Source: Lactobacillus gasseri ATCC 33323 = JCM 1131
Lineage (GTDB): Bacteria > Bacillota > Bacilli > Lactobacillales > Lactobacillaceae
Length of the DNA stretch: 64,000 nt
Reading direction: 5' to 3'
Assembly: GCF_000014425.1 (NCBI RefSeq)
Contig: NC_008530.1
Span: 1,054,001-1,118,000 of the forward strand
Made by a program: the position numbers and the translations under genes. The notes under the pieces were generated by a model. The model worked only from the letters and a program-made list of their open reading frames with translations. It was not told the DNA's origin and did not search any database. Positions 46,290-53,746 of this stretch are shown in pieces (the stretch's first letter is position 1; each line of letters starts with the position of its first letter).

Positions 46290-46832
46290 CTATTTTGGTA
46301 ATGACTTCAATTCAACTGAATCCCTACCGTCTTTTTCTACCATGTTAACAGCAACTTGTTCGTCAGCTGCTGTTGGAATGTTTTTACCAACAAAATCAGC
46401 ACGAATCGGCAATTCTCGATGTCCACGATCTACCAAAACTGCAACTTTAATTGAACTAGGGCGTCCATCATCCATTAAAGCGTCCATTGCTGCTCGAATT
46501 GTACGACCAGTATAGATTACGTCATCAATTAAGATAACCTTCTTATCGTTAATATCAACGCTTATTTTATTGGAATTAATTACTGGATCTTGCTTCAATG
46601 AAGCATCATGACGATCATCACGATAAAGAGTGATGTCTAGTTCATCAACTGGCACATCAACGTCTTCTAATTTTTGAATACGATCATGAATTCTCTTAGC
46701 TAGGTAAACACCACGAGTTTTGATACCGATCAAAACCAGATTATCTGTTCCTTTATTTTGTTCAATAATTTCATAAGTAATTCGAGTTAGTGCACGCTTC
46801 ATTGCTAATGCATCCCAAATTTCCTTTGCCAT
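46290..46832 (-). CDS. pyrR: PyrR, pyrimidine operon attenuation regulator
   Basis: A 180-residue PyrR: UMP-dependent RNA-binding regulator with weak uracil phosphoribosyltransferase activity. [21 protein letters not shown] is the PRPP motif; [12 protein letters not shown] and [22 protein letters not shown] the other family marks. It is the first gene of the pyrR-pyrB-pyrC-carA-carB unit, with its own PyrR hairpin and terminator upstream, so it is autoregulated. Second copy at 39080-39616. Ribosome binding site AGGAGGG. Confidence 0.92.
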   Translation of the reverse strand: MAKEIWDALAMKRALTRITYEIIEQNKGTDNLVLIGIKTRGVYLAKRIHDRIQKLEDVDVPVDELDITLYRDDRHDASLKQDPVINSNKISVDINDKKVILIDDVIYTGRTIRAAMDALMDDGRPSSIKVAVLVDRGHRELPIRADFVGKNIPTAADEQVAVNMVEKDGRDSVELKSLPK

Positions 46833-46856
46833 CTTTTACCCTCCTGGTCTTGCCCA

Positions 46857-46942
46857 TGAAAAAAGCTCCTAGTGTCAGAGACTAGGAGCTTATAGTAAAG
46901 TCATACTTATTTAAGCCTGCCTTGCTAGCCTCACGGGACTAA
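46857..46942 (-). promoter_or_regulatory. PyrR-dependent attenuator before pyrR
   Basis: On the minus strand TAGTC-CCGTGA-GGCTA (plus 46926-46941) is the PyrR binding hairpin with hexaloop CCGTGA (CNGNGA), followed by GCAAGG; then a terminator AGCTCCTAGT/ACTAGGAGCT (46864-46873 with 46881-46890) and a run of six T. Confidence 0.8.
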
Positions 46943-46966
46943 TTTTAAAGGACATTCATTGCTTTA

Positions 46967-46995
46967 AAATTACTGTAAATTATCTTCTTTGTCAA
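46967..46995 (-). promoter_or_regulatory. Promoter of the pyrR-pyrB-pyrC-carAB operon
   Basis: Minus-strand TTGACA (46990-46995) and TAATTT (46967-46972) are separated by 17 bases, just downstream of the pyrD stop and directly before the PyrR hairpin. Confidence 0.7.
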
Positions 46996-47000
46996 GCAAT

Positions 47001-47924
47001 TTAATTAAATTCAACTTGATTGACCAAGTCATTAATGTCTTCAATACCTAATTTTTCTAATTCATTAGGCAATTCATCAGCAATATGCTTTGACGCAATA
47101 CTGTCTTTAAAATGAGCTGTTCCAACCGCAACAGCATTAGCACCAGCAAGCATGAATTTGATTACGTCTTGAGCTGAACTAATTCCGCCCATTCCAATAA
47201 TCGGCAAACTTGTACTTTGACGAACTTGGTGAACCATTCTAAGCGCAACTGGCTTGACTGCTTCTCCAGAAAGACCGCCAATATTGTGGCCTAAAACAGG
47301 TTTTCTTGTTTTAATATCAATATCCATCCCTAAAAGAGTATTAATTAAGGACAAACCATCTGCACCGCCTTTTTCAGCAGCTTTAGAAATTTGTGTAATA
47401 TCAGTCACATTTGGAGTTAACTTCACATAAATGGGAACATTAGTCACTGCCTTAATTTTCTTAGTTAAAGATTCAACTACATCTGGATGAACACCAAAAC
47501 TCATTCCGCCTTGGTTTACGTTAGGACAAGAAACATTAATTTCTAAAGCATTAACTAAACCTGAATCAGATAATTTTTTAGCTACTTCAACATAACCTGC
47601 TTCATCTTCGCCACCAACGCTAGCCATGATTGGCAAATCAGGATAACTCTGACGTAAAGGTTTTAACTTATCTTCAATTACCGCATCAACTCCAGGATTT
47701 GTTAATCCAACTGAATTTAAAACTCCGGTCTCTAAAACAGCTATTTGCGGCTGAGGATTACCTGTTGTTGCATGCGGAGTAGTAGTCTTAATAACCATTG
47801 CTCCAAGATCATTTAAATCAAACTTCTTAGCTGCTGGCACATCTCCAAAACCAAAAGTTCCACTTGCTGGCATAACTGGATTCTTTAAATCTAATCCCGG
47901 TAATTTTACATGCGTATTAATCAT
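47001..47924 (-). CDS. pyrD: Dihydroorotate dehydrogenase, class 1B-like catalytic subunit
   Basis: A 307-residue FMN enzyme oxidising dihydroorotate to orotate. [33 protein letters not shown] and the active-site [13 protein letters not shown] (Cys133) place it in class 1, closest to 1B by its GTFGFG/SCPN pattern; class 1B enzymes normally need the iron-sulfur partner PyrK, which is absent here. ATG 47922-47924 follows GGAGG; an in-frame TTG four codons earlier overlaps that site. It has its own promoter and a PyrR-type hairpin touching the ribosome binding site. Confidence 0.88.
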   Translation of the reverse strand: MINTHVKLPGLDLKNPVMPASGTFGFGDVPAAKKFDLNDLGAMVIKTTTPHATTGNPQPQIAVLETGVLNSVGLTNPGVDAVIEDKLKPLRQSYPDLPIMASVGGEDEAGYVEVAKKLSDSGLVNALEINVSCPNVNQGGMSFGVHPDVVESLTKKIKAVTNVPIYVKLTPNVTDITQISKAAEKGGADGLSLINTLLGMDIDIKTRKPVLGHNIGGLSGEAVKPVALRMVHQVRQSTSLPIIGMGGISSAQDVIKFMLAGANAVAVGTAHFKDSIASKHIADELPNELEKLGIEDINDLVNQVEFN

Positions 47925-47939
47925 ATTTTCCTCCAAAAT

Positions 47940-47957
47940 GAATGCTCACGGTCATTC
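47940..47957 (-). promoter_or_regulatory. PyrR-type hairpin at the pyrD ribosome binding site
   Basis: On the minus strand GAATG-A-CCGTGA-G-CATTC: a 5-bp stem with the hexaloop CCGTGA, the same loop as the pyrR attenuator and matching CNGNGA. It ends four bases before the Shine-Dalgarno TTGGAGG of pyrD and no terminator lies between. Binding of PyrR here would block initiation. PyrR binding is inferred from loop identity and gene context. Confidence 0.6.
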
Positions 47958-47976
47958 GATTATTTTTCAAGAACTG

Positions 47977-48004
47977 ATTGTACACGCTTTTTTATTTTTT
48001 TCAA
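47977..48004 (-). promoter_or_regulatory. pyrD promoter
   Basis: Minus-strand TTGAAA (47999-48004) and TACAAT (47977-47982) with 16 bases between; it leaves a short leader of about 45 bases carrying only the hairpin above. Confidence 0.55.
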
Positions 48005-48019
48005 AGTTAAAAATTTTAT

Positions 48020-48048
48020 TTGTAATTCTCGACCGAAGGTGCTAAACT
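48020..48048 (+). promoter_or_regulatory. pyrF promoter
   Basis: TTGTAA (48020-48025) and TAAACT (48043-48048) with 17 bases between, about 20 bases ahead of the PyrR hairpin of the leader. Confidence 0.45.
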
Positions 48049-48069
48049 TCATTTTGATTAAACTTTAAA

Positions 48070-48165
48070 CGGTACAGAGAGACCGCAAGTTAAAAATTAT
48101 TGGCTTAAATTATCTGGGAAAGTCTATACCTAGTGTCTCTCTGCGCTCGGTGTAGACTTTTTTTA
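48070..48165 (+). promoter_or_regulatory. PyrR-dependent attenuator before pyrFE
   Basis: CGGT-A-CAGAGA-G-ACCG (48070-48085) is the binding hairpin with hexaloop CAGAGA. The terminator is AGTCTATACC (48121-48130) with GGTGTAGACT (48149-48158) followed by TTTTTTT. CAGAGAGAC (48075-48083) is the exact complement of GTCTCTCTG (48135-48143) in the terminator loop, which gives the alternative antiterminator pairing. Confidence 0.8.
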
Positions 48166-48175
48166 TGGAGGAAAA

Positions 48176-48883
48176 ATGACAAGACCAGTTATCGTTGCCT
48201 TAGATTTAGACAATGAAAAGAAATTAAATGAACTCTTACCTAAGCTAGGTAAACCAGAAAATGTTTTTATTAAAATTGGAATGGAACTCTTTTTTAATGA
48301 AGGTCCTGCAATTGTTAGAAACTTATCTAGACAAGGCTACCAAATTTTTTTAGATTTAAAGATGAGTGATATACCTAATACCGTCTACAATGGTGCTAAA
48401 GCCTTAGCTCAATTAGGAATCACTTATACTACTGTCCATGCTCTTGGTGGTAGTCAAATGATTAAAGCAGCAAAAGAAGGTTTAATTGCTGGCACCCCGG
48501 TCGGTAAAAATATCCCTAAATTATTAGCTGTTACAGAATTAACTTCAATTTCTGATGATATTTTGCACGAAGAACAAAATTGTAACTTATCAATGAACCA
48601 GCAAGTTTTAAGTCTAGCTGAAACTGCCAAAAAGGCTGGAGCTGATGGAGTAATTTGTTCACCATTAGAAGTTAAGAATTTGCGTCAAAATGTTGGCGAT
48701 GACTTTTTATACGTAACTCCTGGCATTCGCCCAGCAGGAAATGCCAAAGATGATCAATCTAGAGTAGCTACCCCAGCCCAAGCAAAAGAATGGGGTTCAA
48801 CCGCTATCGTCGTAGGACGACCGATTACCCTAGCAACTAATCCAGAAGCAGCATACGAAGCAATTAAGAAGGAGTTCAACTAA
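48176..48883 (+). CDS. pyrF: Orotidine 5'-phosphate decarboxylase
   Basis: A 235-residue TIM-barrel enzyme turning OMP into UMP. VALDLDNEKKLNEL, the catalytic FLDLKMSDIPNTV (Asp-x-Lys-x-x-Asp), GADGVICSPLEV and VTPGIRPAGNAKDDQSRVATPAQA are diagnostic. Ribosome binding site GGAGGAA directly after the attenuator; pyrE follows with one base between. Confidence 0.93.
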   Translation: MTRPVIVALDLDNEKKLNELLPKLGKPENVFIKIGMELFFNEGPAIVRNLSRQGYQIFLDLKMSDIPNTVYNGAKALAQLGITYTTVHALGGSQMIKAAKEGLIAGTPVGKNIPKLLAVTELTSISDDILHEEQNCNLSMNQQVLSLAETAKKAGADGVICSPLEVKNLRQNVGDDFLYVTPGIRPAGNAKDDQSRVATPAQAKEWGSTAIVVGRPITLATNPEAAYEAIKKEFN

Positions 48884-48884
48884 A

Positions 48885-49523
48885 ATGCATAAAGATCAAA
48901 TTATCAGCCAATTAATCCAAGAAAAAATTATTACCATTTCACCTGATAAGCCATTTACATACGCAAGCGGAATGCTTTCACCAATCTATACCGATTTACG
49001 CTTAACTGTTTCCTATCCTGAATTGCGTGACATGATTGCTAGCGACTTGGCCAACTTAATTGCAAAAGAATTTCCTGAAGCAACAATTGTCGGAGGTGTT
49101 GCAACAGCAGGAATTCCACATGCTGCTTTAGTTGCTGAAAAATTGCATCTACCAATGATTTACGTTAGACCTAAGCCAAAAGATCATGGAAAAGGTCGTC
49201 AAATTGAAGGCCGCTTCTCAGAAAATGATAAGATCGTTTTGATTGATGATTTAATTACCACCGGTGGATCAGTCCTTAATGCAGTTAAAGCCACAGAAAA
49301 AGATGGTGGTCATGTTGCTGGTGTTTCTTCAATTTTCACTTATTACTTACCAGATGCCAAAGAAAACTTTAAAAAGGCAAATGTAAAATATGCACCACTT
49401 CTTTCCTACCCTGAATTGCTGAAGAAAGAAAACGAATCTGGTCATATTACTAGTGAACAATATGATATTTTGAAGACTTGGCATGAAGATCCATGGGCTT
49501 GGGGTAAAAAGTTCAATAATTAA
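48885..49523 (+). CDS. pyrE: Orotate phosphoribosyltransferase
   Basis: A 212-residue enzyme joining orotate and PRPP to OMP. FTYASGMLSPIYTDLR is the orotate-binding part, VRPKPKDHGKGRQIEG the flexible catalytic loop and IVLIDDLITTGGSV the PRPP motif. In one operon with pyrF under the PyrR attenuator. Terminator downstream. Confidence 0.93.
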   Translation: MHKDQIISQLIQEKIITISPDKPFTYASGMLSPIYTDLRLTVSYPELRDMIASDLANLIAKEFPEATIVGGVATAGIPHAALVAEKLHLPMIYVRPKPKDHGKGRQIEGRFSENDKIVLIDDLITTGGSVLNAVKATEKDGGHVAGVSSIFTYYLPDAKENFKKANVKYAPLLSYPELLKKENESGHITSEQYDILKTWHEDPWAWGKKFNN

Positions 49524-49536
49524 GACAAATATTTGA

Positions 49537-49584
49537 AAAGCAGAGATGATAGACAACGATTATGTTGCAATTATCTCTGCTTTT
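49537..49584 (+). terminator. Terminator after pyrE
   Basis: AAAAGCAGAGATGAT (49537-49551) pairs with ATTATCTCTGCTTTT (49570-49584) with one G-U pair, then a T run. Confidence 0.75.
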
Positions 49585-49770
49585 TTGTTTTCTAATCATT
49601 TCCTTTATCTTTTGAAATTTCTACAAAAACAAAGTTAATTAATCGCTTTATTTCGCTTGTGTTAGACTTAAGAAGAGTAAGCGATTTTCTTTTTTATTAG
49701 CACTTTGTTAATAAAAAATACAACATTTTTATATATAATAATTGTAGCTAGCAGAAAGGATGGATGAAAT

Positions 49771-51366
49771 ATGGATACAAATAATATTTTGTCTTACATA
49801 AAATGGCGTGGCGATATTTCCCTTTCTGCACGACCATTTGACGAAGTAGATGCATTAGTGATTGCCACATTTTCTTATATTCATCTCGATGGAATCGTCC
49901 CAGACTCTAATAAAGAAATTTCAATTAAAGAAGTCGCTAAAAAATATTTTAATTCATCAAATCAAAACTTAGATCACTACAAGTATCAAGATTTACTTAA
50001 ATTAATGGCTAATTCCGTTCGGTTTGGGGATGCCAAATTATCTTATTTTGCAGACGTTCTAACTGACCGCATTCAGTTTTCTGCGATAAAAATCAGCTTA
50101 GATAATGATACTAATTTTATTTCTTTTCGCGGTACTGACGATACATTAGTTGGCTGGAAAGAGGATTTTGAGATTAGTTTTAGAACTACTGGAGCTCAAA
50201 AATATGCCTTGAAATATCTCACAAATATTCTTAAAAACACTAATCAGGTGTATAGCCTCGCAGGCCACTCTAAAGGAGGCAATCTAGCTGAATATGCAGC
50301 TGTTAATTTACCAGATGATTTAAAAGATAATATTGATACTATCTATACCTTTGACAGTCCTGGCTTGAGTACCCAAGTTGACGGTGTAACCGATAAATTG
50401 AAACGCTATGTTCCCGAATTTAGTATTATTGGACGATTGTTTGAGCCAGAAAATATTACTCCAACCATTTTAGTCAGTGATCGGCCTAAACTTGCCCAGC
50501 ATGATCCAATGAGTTGGGAAGTTTCAGGATCTCACTTTATTACTAGAGCTCACAGGAACCCTACTTCTAAAATATATAATCAAATTATCAATCAATGGAT
50601 TGGCGAAGCAAATCTACAAGAGCGAGAAGCCTTAACTAATGATTTGTTCAGTGCTTTTGCCGCAAGTGGTGCAACCAAAATTACTGAACTTAATAAAAAT
50701 GGTTTTGGTGGTTTCGGCGCAATCCTTTTTTCACTTACAGATTCTTCAAGAAGAACTAGGTTCGTTTTAGGTAGTTTATGGGAAACCATTTGGCGAAGCA
50801 TTAAAGCAACCCACCTTGAAAAACTTTTTATTAACACTAATTCAATTATTGGCTGGGTTCTAATTCTTCTGGGTATTGTCGATCTCACAATTCCTGATTA
50901 TGCTTATCGTGCGTTTGGTGGCTTAGTCGCCCTCTTCTGCATAGGTTGGAGTGGTTATCACATTGTTGAGGCTGCAAATTCTCATCTCTTACCTAAACCC
51001 AAACGATTCTTCATTATTACCTACTTAATAGTCTTTGGTCTCGCAATTGCAATTATTTCAAATAATCGCTTGCTTAACTTCCTAGCACACTACGTTTTAG
51101 GTATTTTCTTAATTGGTTTTGCTTACGTAAGATTACGTAGCGTAATTGTCAAAAATAAGAAAAATGGGATTTTTAGAAATATCATTGATGTCCTAGAAAG
51201 TTTAATTGCCTTTGCTGCTGGAATTATTGTGATTATAAATCCAAATTACTTTAGTAGGCAAGCAGTAATTAGCTTAGGAATTTTATTAATCATTTATGGC
51301 TTTTTCCAACTAATAATGGAATTATTCAAACAAAGAAAATTACGCATGCCATCTAAACATCGCTAA
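49771..51366 (+). CDS. DUF2974 alpha/beta-hydrolase fused to an HdeD-like membrane domain
   Basis: A 531-residue two-part protein. Residues 1-300 look like the Mbeg1/DUF2974 lipase-like domain: FRGTDDTLVGWKEDFEISF and the nucleophile elbow YSLAGHSKGGNLAEYAA with Ser167. Residues from about 345 on carry some six hydrophobic segments in pairs (IIGWVLILLGIVDL, FGGLVALFCIGWSGYHIV, IIDVLESLIAFAAGIIVI, GILLIIYGFFQLIMELF) resembling HdeD/DUF308 proteins. This suggests a membrane-tethered cytoplasmic hydrolase. Substrate unknown. Single gene between terminators. Confidence 0.78.
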   Translation: MDTNNILSYIKWRGDISLSARPFDEVDALVIATFSYIHLDGIVPDSNKEISIKEVAKKYFNSSNQNLDHYKYQDLLKLMANSVRFGDAKLSYFADVLTDRIQFSAIKISLDNDTNFISFRGTDDTLVGWKEDFEISFRTTGAQKYALKYLTNILKNTNQVYSLAGHSKGGNLAEYAAVNLPDDLKDNIDTIYTFDSPGLSTQVDGVTDKLKRYVPEFSIIGRLFEPENITPTILVSDRPKLAQHDPMSWEVSGSHFITRAHRNPTSKIYNQIINQWIGEANLQEREALTNDLFSAFAASGATKITELNKNGFGGFGAILFSLTDSSRRTRFVLGSLWETIWRSIKATHLEKLFINTNSIIGWVLILLGIVDLTIPDYAYRAFGGLVALFCIGWSGYHIVEAANSHLLPKPKRFFIITYLIVFGLAIAIISNNRLLNFLAHYVLGIFLIGFAYVRLRSVIVKNKKNGIFRNIIDVLESLIAFAAGIIVIINPNYFSRQAVISLGILLIIYGFFQLIMELFKQRKLRMPSKHR

Positions 51367-51372
51367 AGTCAC

Positions 51373-51408
51373 AAAAGGCTTTCGGAAAATTCACTCCGAA
51401 AGCCTTTT
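51373..51408. terminator. Bidirectional terminator
   Basis: AAAAGGCTTTCGGA (51373-51386) and TCCGAAAGCCTTTT (51395-51408) form a perfect 14-bp stem between convergent genes. Confidence 0.8.
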
Positions 51409-52228
51409 ATTTTTCTTGTAAAACTTTTTCAATTGCTGCAGCAACCCCATCATGATCACAATCTTTGGTAATCATTTGAGCATTATCTTTTACAAGCGTT
51501 ACTGCATTTCCCATAGCTACTCCAATTCCAGCATATTTAATCATACTTAAATCGTTCTCTTCATCCCCAATCGCCATTATATTTTCACTAGTTAAATTCA
51601 ATTTTTGACAAAGAAATTTCAAGGCATTTCCTTTTGAAACACCTTTTGGATTAGCTTCATAGTAAAACGGTGCAGTTTTTGTAAATGTAATTTTATCGTC
51701 TAAATGTGCAAATGGCATATGATCCGCGATTTTTTTATCTAAGTACTTTTGTTCATCAACGTACATGCATTTAATAATTGGAATATTTTTCATTTCAGCC
51801 GGTGTTCGATAAGAAATACCTAAATTAACCAAATTAGCCTCATATAGCGTAAAATCTCCGATATCACGATCGGCTGTATAAATTCGATCTGGAGCAGAAG
51901 CATGAAAATGCAGTCCTAATTTTAAAGCTATTGTTTCTAAATCAAGATAATTATCATAGGTCAGTTGCTTTTCAAATAAAACATTGCCAGAAGTTGTTAC
52001 AACCACGCCGCCTCCAAAGCAAACAACATATTCATCATTTTGATTAGCTAAGTCTAATTCATGCAGAATTTGCTTTACACCGCTTAATGGTCTTCCAGTT
52101 GCAATCACAATTTTAATTCCAGCTTTTCTCGCCATTAAAATTGCATTCTTTACTCCCCTGGTCAATTGCTTTTTAGAATTCAATAAAGTTCCATCAACAT
52201 CAATCGCAATTACTTTAATTTCATTCAT
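51407..52228 (-). CDS. Cof-type HAD phosphatase
   Basis: A 273-residue HAD hydrolase of the Cof/YidA group, which dephosphorylates sugar phosphates and similar metabolites. IAIDVDGTLLNS holds the nucleophile Asp10 and Asp12, IKIVIATGRPLSGVKQIL motif II, and NIMAIGDEENDLSMIKYAGIGVAMGNA motif IV; the KGVSKGNALKFL element is the usual third motif. Four bases separate it from the membrane gene upstream, so they form an operon. Confidence 0.88.
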   Translation of the reverse strand: MNEIKVIAIDVDGTLLNSKKQLTRGVKNAILMARKAGIKIVIATGRPLSGVKQILHELDLANQNDEYVVCFGGGVVVTTSGNVLFEKQLTYDNYLDLETIALKLGLHFHASAPDRIYTADRDIGDFTLYEANLVNLGISYRTPAEMKNIPIIKCMYVDEQKYLDKKIADHMPFAHLDDKITFTKTAPFYYEANPKGVSKGNALKFLCQKLNLTSENIMAIGDEENDLSMIKYAGIGVAMGNAVTLVKDNAQMITKDCDHDGVAAAIEKVLQEK

Positions 52229-52232
52229 CCTA

Positions 52233-53261
52233 TTACCTCAATAAAGCTCCTAATAAAACAACTAAGCCAATAAAACCAACTATACTCAGCTGTAAACGCC
52301 AAGTAATCGTTAAATAAGCAATAAATTCCCGCACAAATGCATTTAAAGTGAAATACCATTTGGTTTTAGCTCCATAACCGATACAGTCTAGCCCCATTCT
52401 TTTAGCTAAAACTAATGCGCGATACACATGATAAGAATTTGTTACAATTGCAAAACGTGAATTGGATTTCATTAACTTATGCGAAAAAGCTAAGTTTTGT
52501 CTAGTTGTTTTTGACTTATCTTCAACAATAATATCTTGGTTAGAGATTCCTTTTTCTTCGGCATATTTTGCCATTGCAACTGCTTCTGGAATTTCTTCCC
52601 CTGGTCCTTGTCCACCTGACATAATAATTTTTGAACCTGGATTATTGCGATAAACCTCAATTCCACGGTTAATTCTAGCCGCAAGCAGCGGTGTCACCTT
52701 TTTACCAATTAAACCAGCTCCTAGAACTACGATGTAATTTAATTTCTTAGTCTTAAAATTGATCAGATTAATCCATGAAGTCAAAGTATACATCATCATA
52801 ATAAAAATTAAGTAAATGACGGTCAAATTAACAAATAGATACAAGTAAGTACCAAAATTATTGCGTGTCAATCGTCCAACTATAGGGAACAAGAATAAGT
52901 AAGCAATAATTCCAATTCCCATTGCTAATGATAAAAAGTTAGTCCAACGATTACCTTCCCGAATTAAAATTTTAATTCCATTATAAATAAACATTACTAT
53001 TAAGATTGCAATAAATGCAAAGACCAAAACCATCAATGCAATTAAAATTAAAGCAAAAACAAGCAGAACAAATTGATGTGTAATTGGGAAAATTTCTGCG
53101 GCAATCATTAAGCTAACTGCTGTGATTAGACCGAAAGTTATTATTGTCCAAACTAACGTCATCCCTGACCACAGACTACGTCTTTCATGGGTCAATACCC
53201 AAACAAAGGTTGCTAAAGCCAATAAAAATAAAATTAATACAATTGAAAATGATAAGATCAC
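52233..53261 (-). CDS. YdcF-like DUF218 membrane protein
   Basis: A 342-residue protein: five or six membrane helices in the first 165 residues, then a DUF218 domain with YIVVLGAGLIGKKVTPLLAARI, IIMSGGQGPGEEIPEAVAMAKY, DIIVEDKSKTTRQNLAFS and VTNSYHVYRALVLAKRMG. DUF218 proteins (ElyC, YdcF, SanA) are tied to envelope metabolism; no firm reaction is known. The start is a GTG (53259-53261) preceded by AAGGTGG. A final helix anchors the C-terminus. Confidence 0.82.
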   Translation of the reverse strand: MILSFSIVLILFLLALATFVWVLTHERRSLWSGMTLVWTIITFGLITAVSLMIAAEIFPITHQFVLLVFALILIALMVLVFAFIAILIVMFIYNGIKILIREGNRWTNFLSLAMGIGIIAYLFLFPIVGRLTRNNFGTYLYLFVNLTVIYLIFIMMMYTLTSWINLINFKTKKLNYIVVLGAGLIGKKVTPLLAARINRGIEVYRNNPGSKIIMSGGQGPGEEIPEAVAMAKYAEEKGISNQDIIVEDKSKTTRQNLAFSHKLMKSNSRFAIVTNSYHVYRALVLAKRMGLDCIGYGAKTKWYFTLNAFVREFIAYLTITWRLQLSIVGFIGLVVLLGALLR

Positions 53262-53332
53262 TTATCATTTCACCACCTTAATGTAACGTAAATATTTCTA
53301 GATGTACCCTTTTCTTAATTATACAAAATAAA

Positions 53333-53361
53333 TTGCACTGATACGTTTGCTTCAGTATAAT
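53333..53361 (+). promoter_or_regulatory. Promoter of the YbjQ-family gene
   Basis: TTGCAC (53333-53338) and TATAAT (53356-53361) with 17 bases between, 29 bases before the ATG. Confidence 0.65.
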
Positions 53362-53390
53362 TAAGAAAATATTTTTAGGGAGGAATCAAT

Positions 53391-53717
53391 ATGACAGATC
53401 AACTTTTAGTAACAACCACTGAAAATATTCCCAACCAAAAATACGAAATTATTGGTGAAGTTTTCGGTGTAACTACTCAGTCAAAGAATGCTCTTCGCGA
53501 TTTAGGTGCTGGATTAAAAAGCATTGTTGGTGGTGAAATCAAAGCCTACACATCCATGCTAACTGAATCAAGAGATCAAGCAATTAATCGTCTTTGCGAA
53601 AATGCAGCGAATCTAGGAGCAGACGCTGTAGTAATGATGCGCTTTGACTCAGGGTCTATTGCAGGAGATATGCAATCGGTAGTTGCTTACGGAACTGCCG
53701 TTAAATTTATTGATTAA
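53391..53717 (+). CDS. YbjQ/UPF0145 family protein
   Basis: A 108-residue pentamer-forming UPF0145 protein (sometimes called heavy-metal-binding, without firm proof). Marks: [27 protein letters not shown] at the N-terminus, then [35 protein letters not shown] and [10 protein letters not shown]. Good promoter, GGAGG site and terminator: a stand-alone unit. Confidence 0.87.
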   Translation: MTDQLLVTTTENIPNQKYEIIGEVFGVTTQSKNALRDLGAGLKSIVGGEIKAYTSMLTESRDQAINRLCENAANLGADAVVMMRFDSGSIAGDMQSVVAYGTAVKFID

Positions 53718-53720
53718 CTA

Positions 53721-53746
53721 AAAAGACTGGCAAATACCAGTCTTTT
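53721..53746. terminator. Bidirectional terminator
   Basis: AAAAGACTGG (53721-53730) and CCAGTCTTTT (53737-53746) with a six-base loop. Confidence 0.75.
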
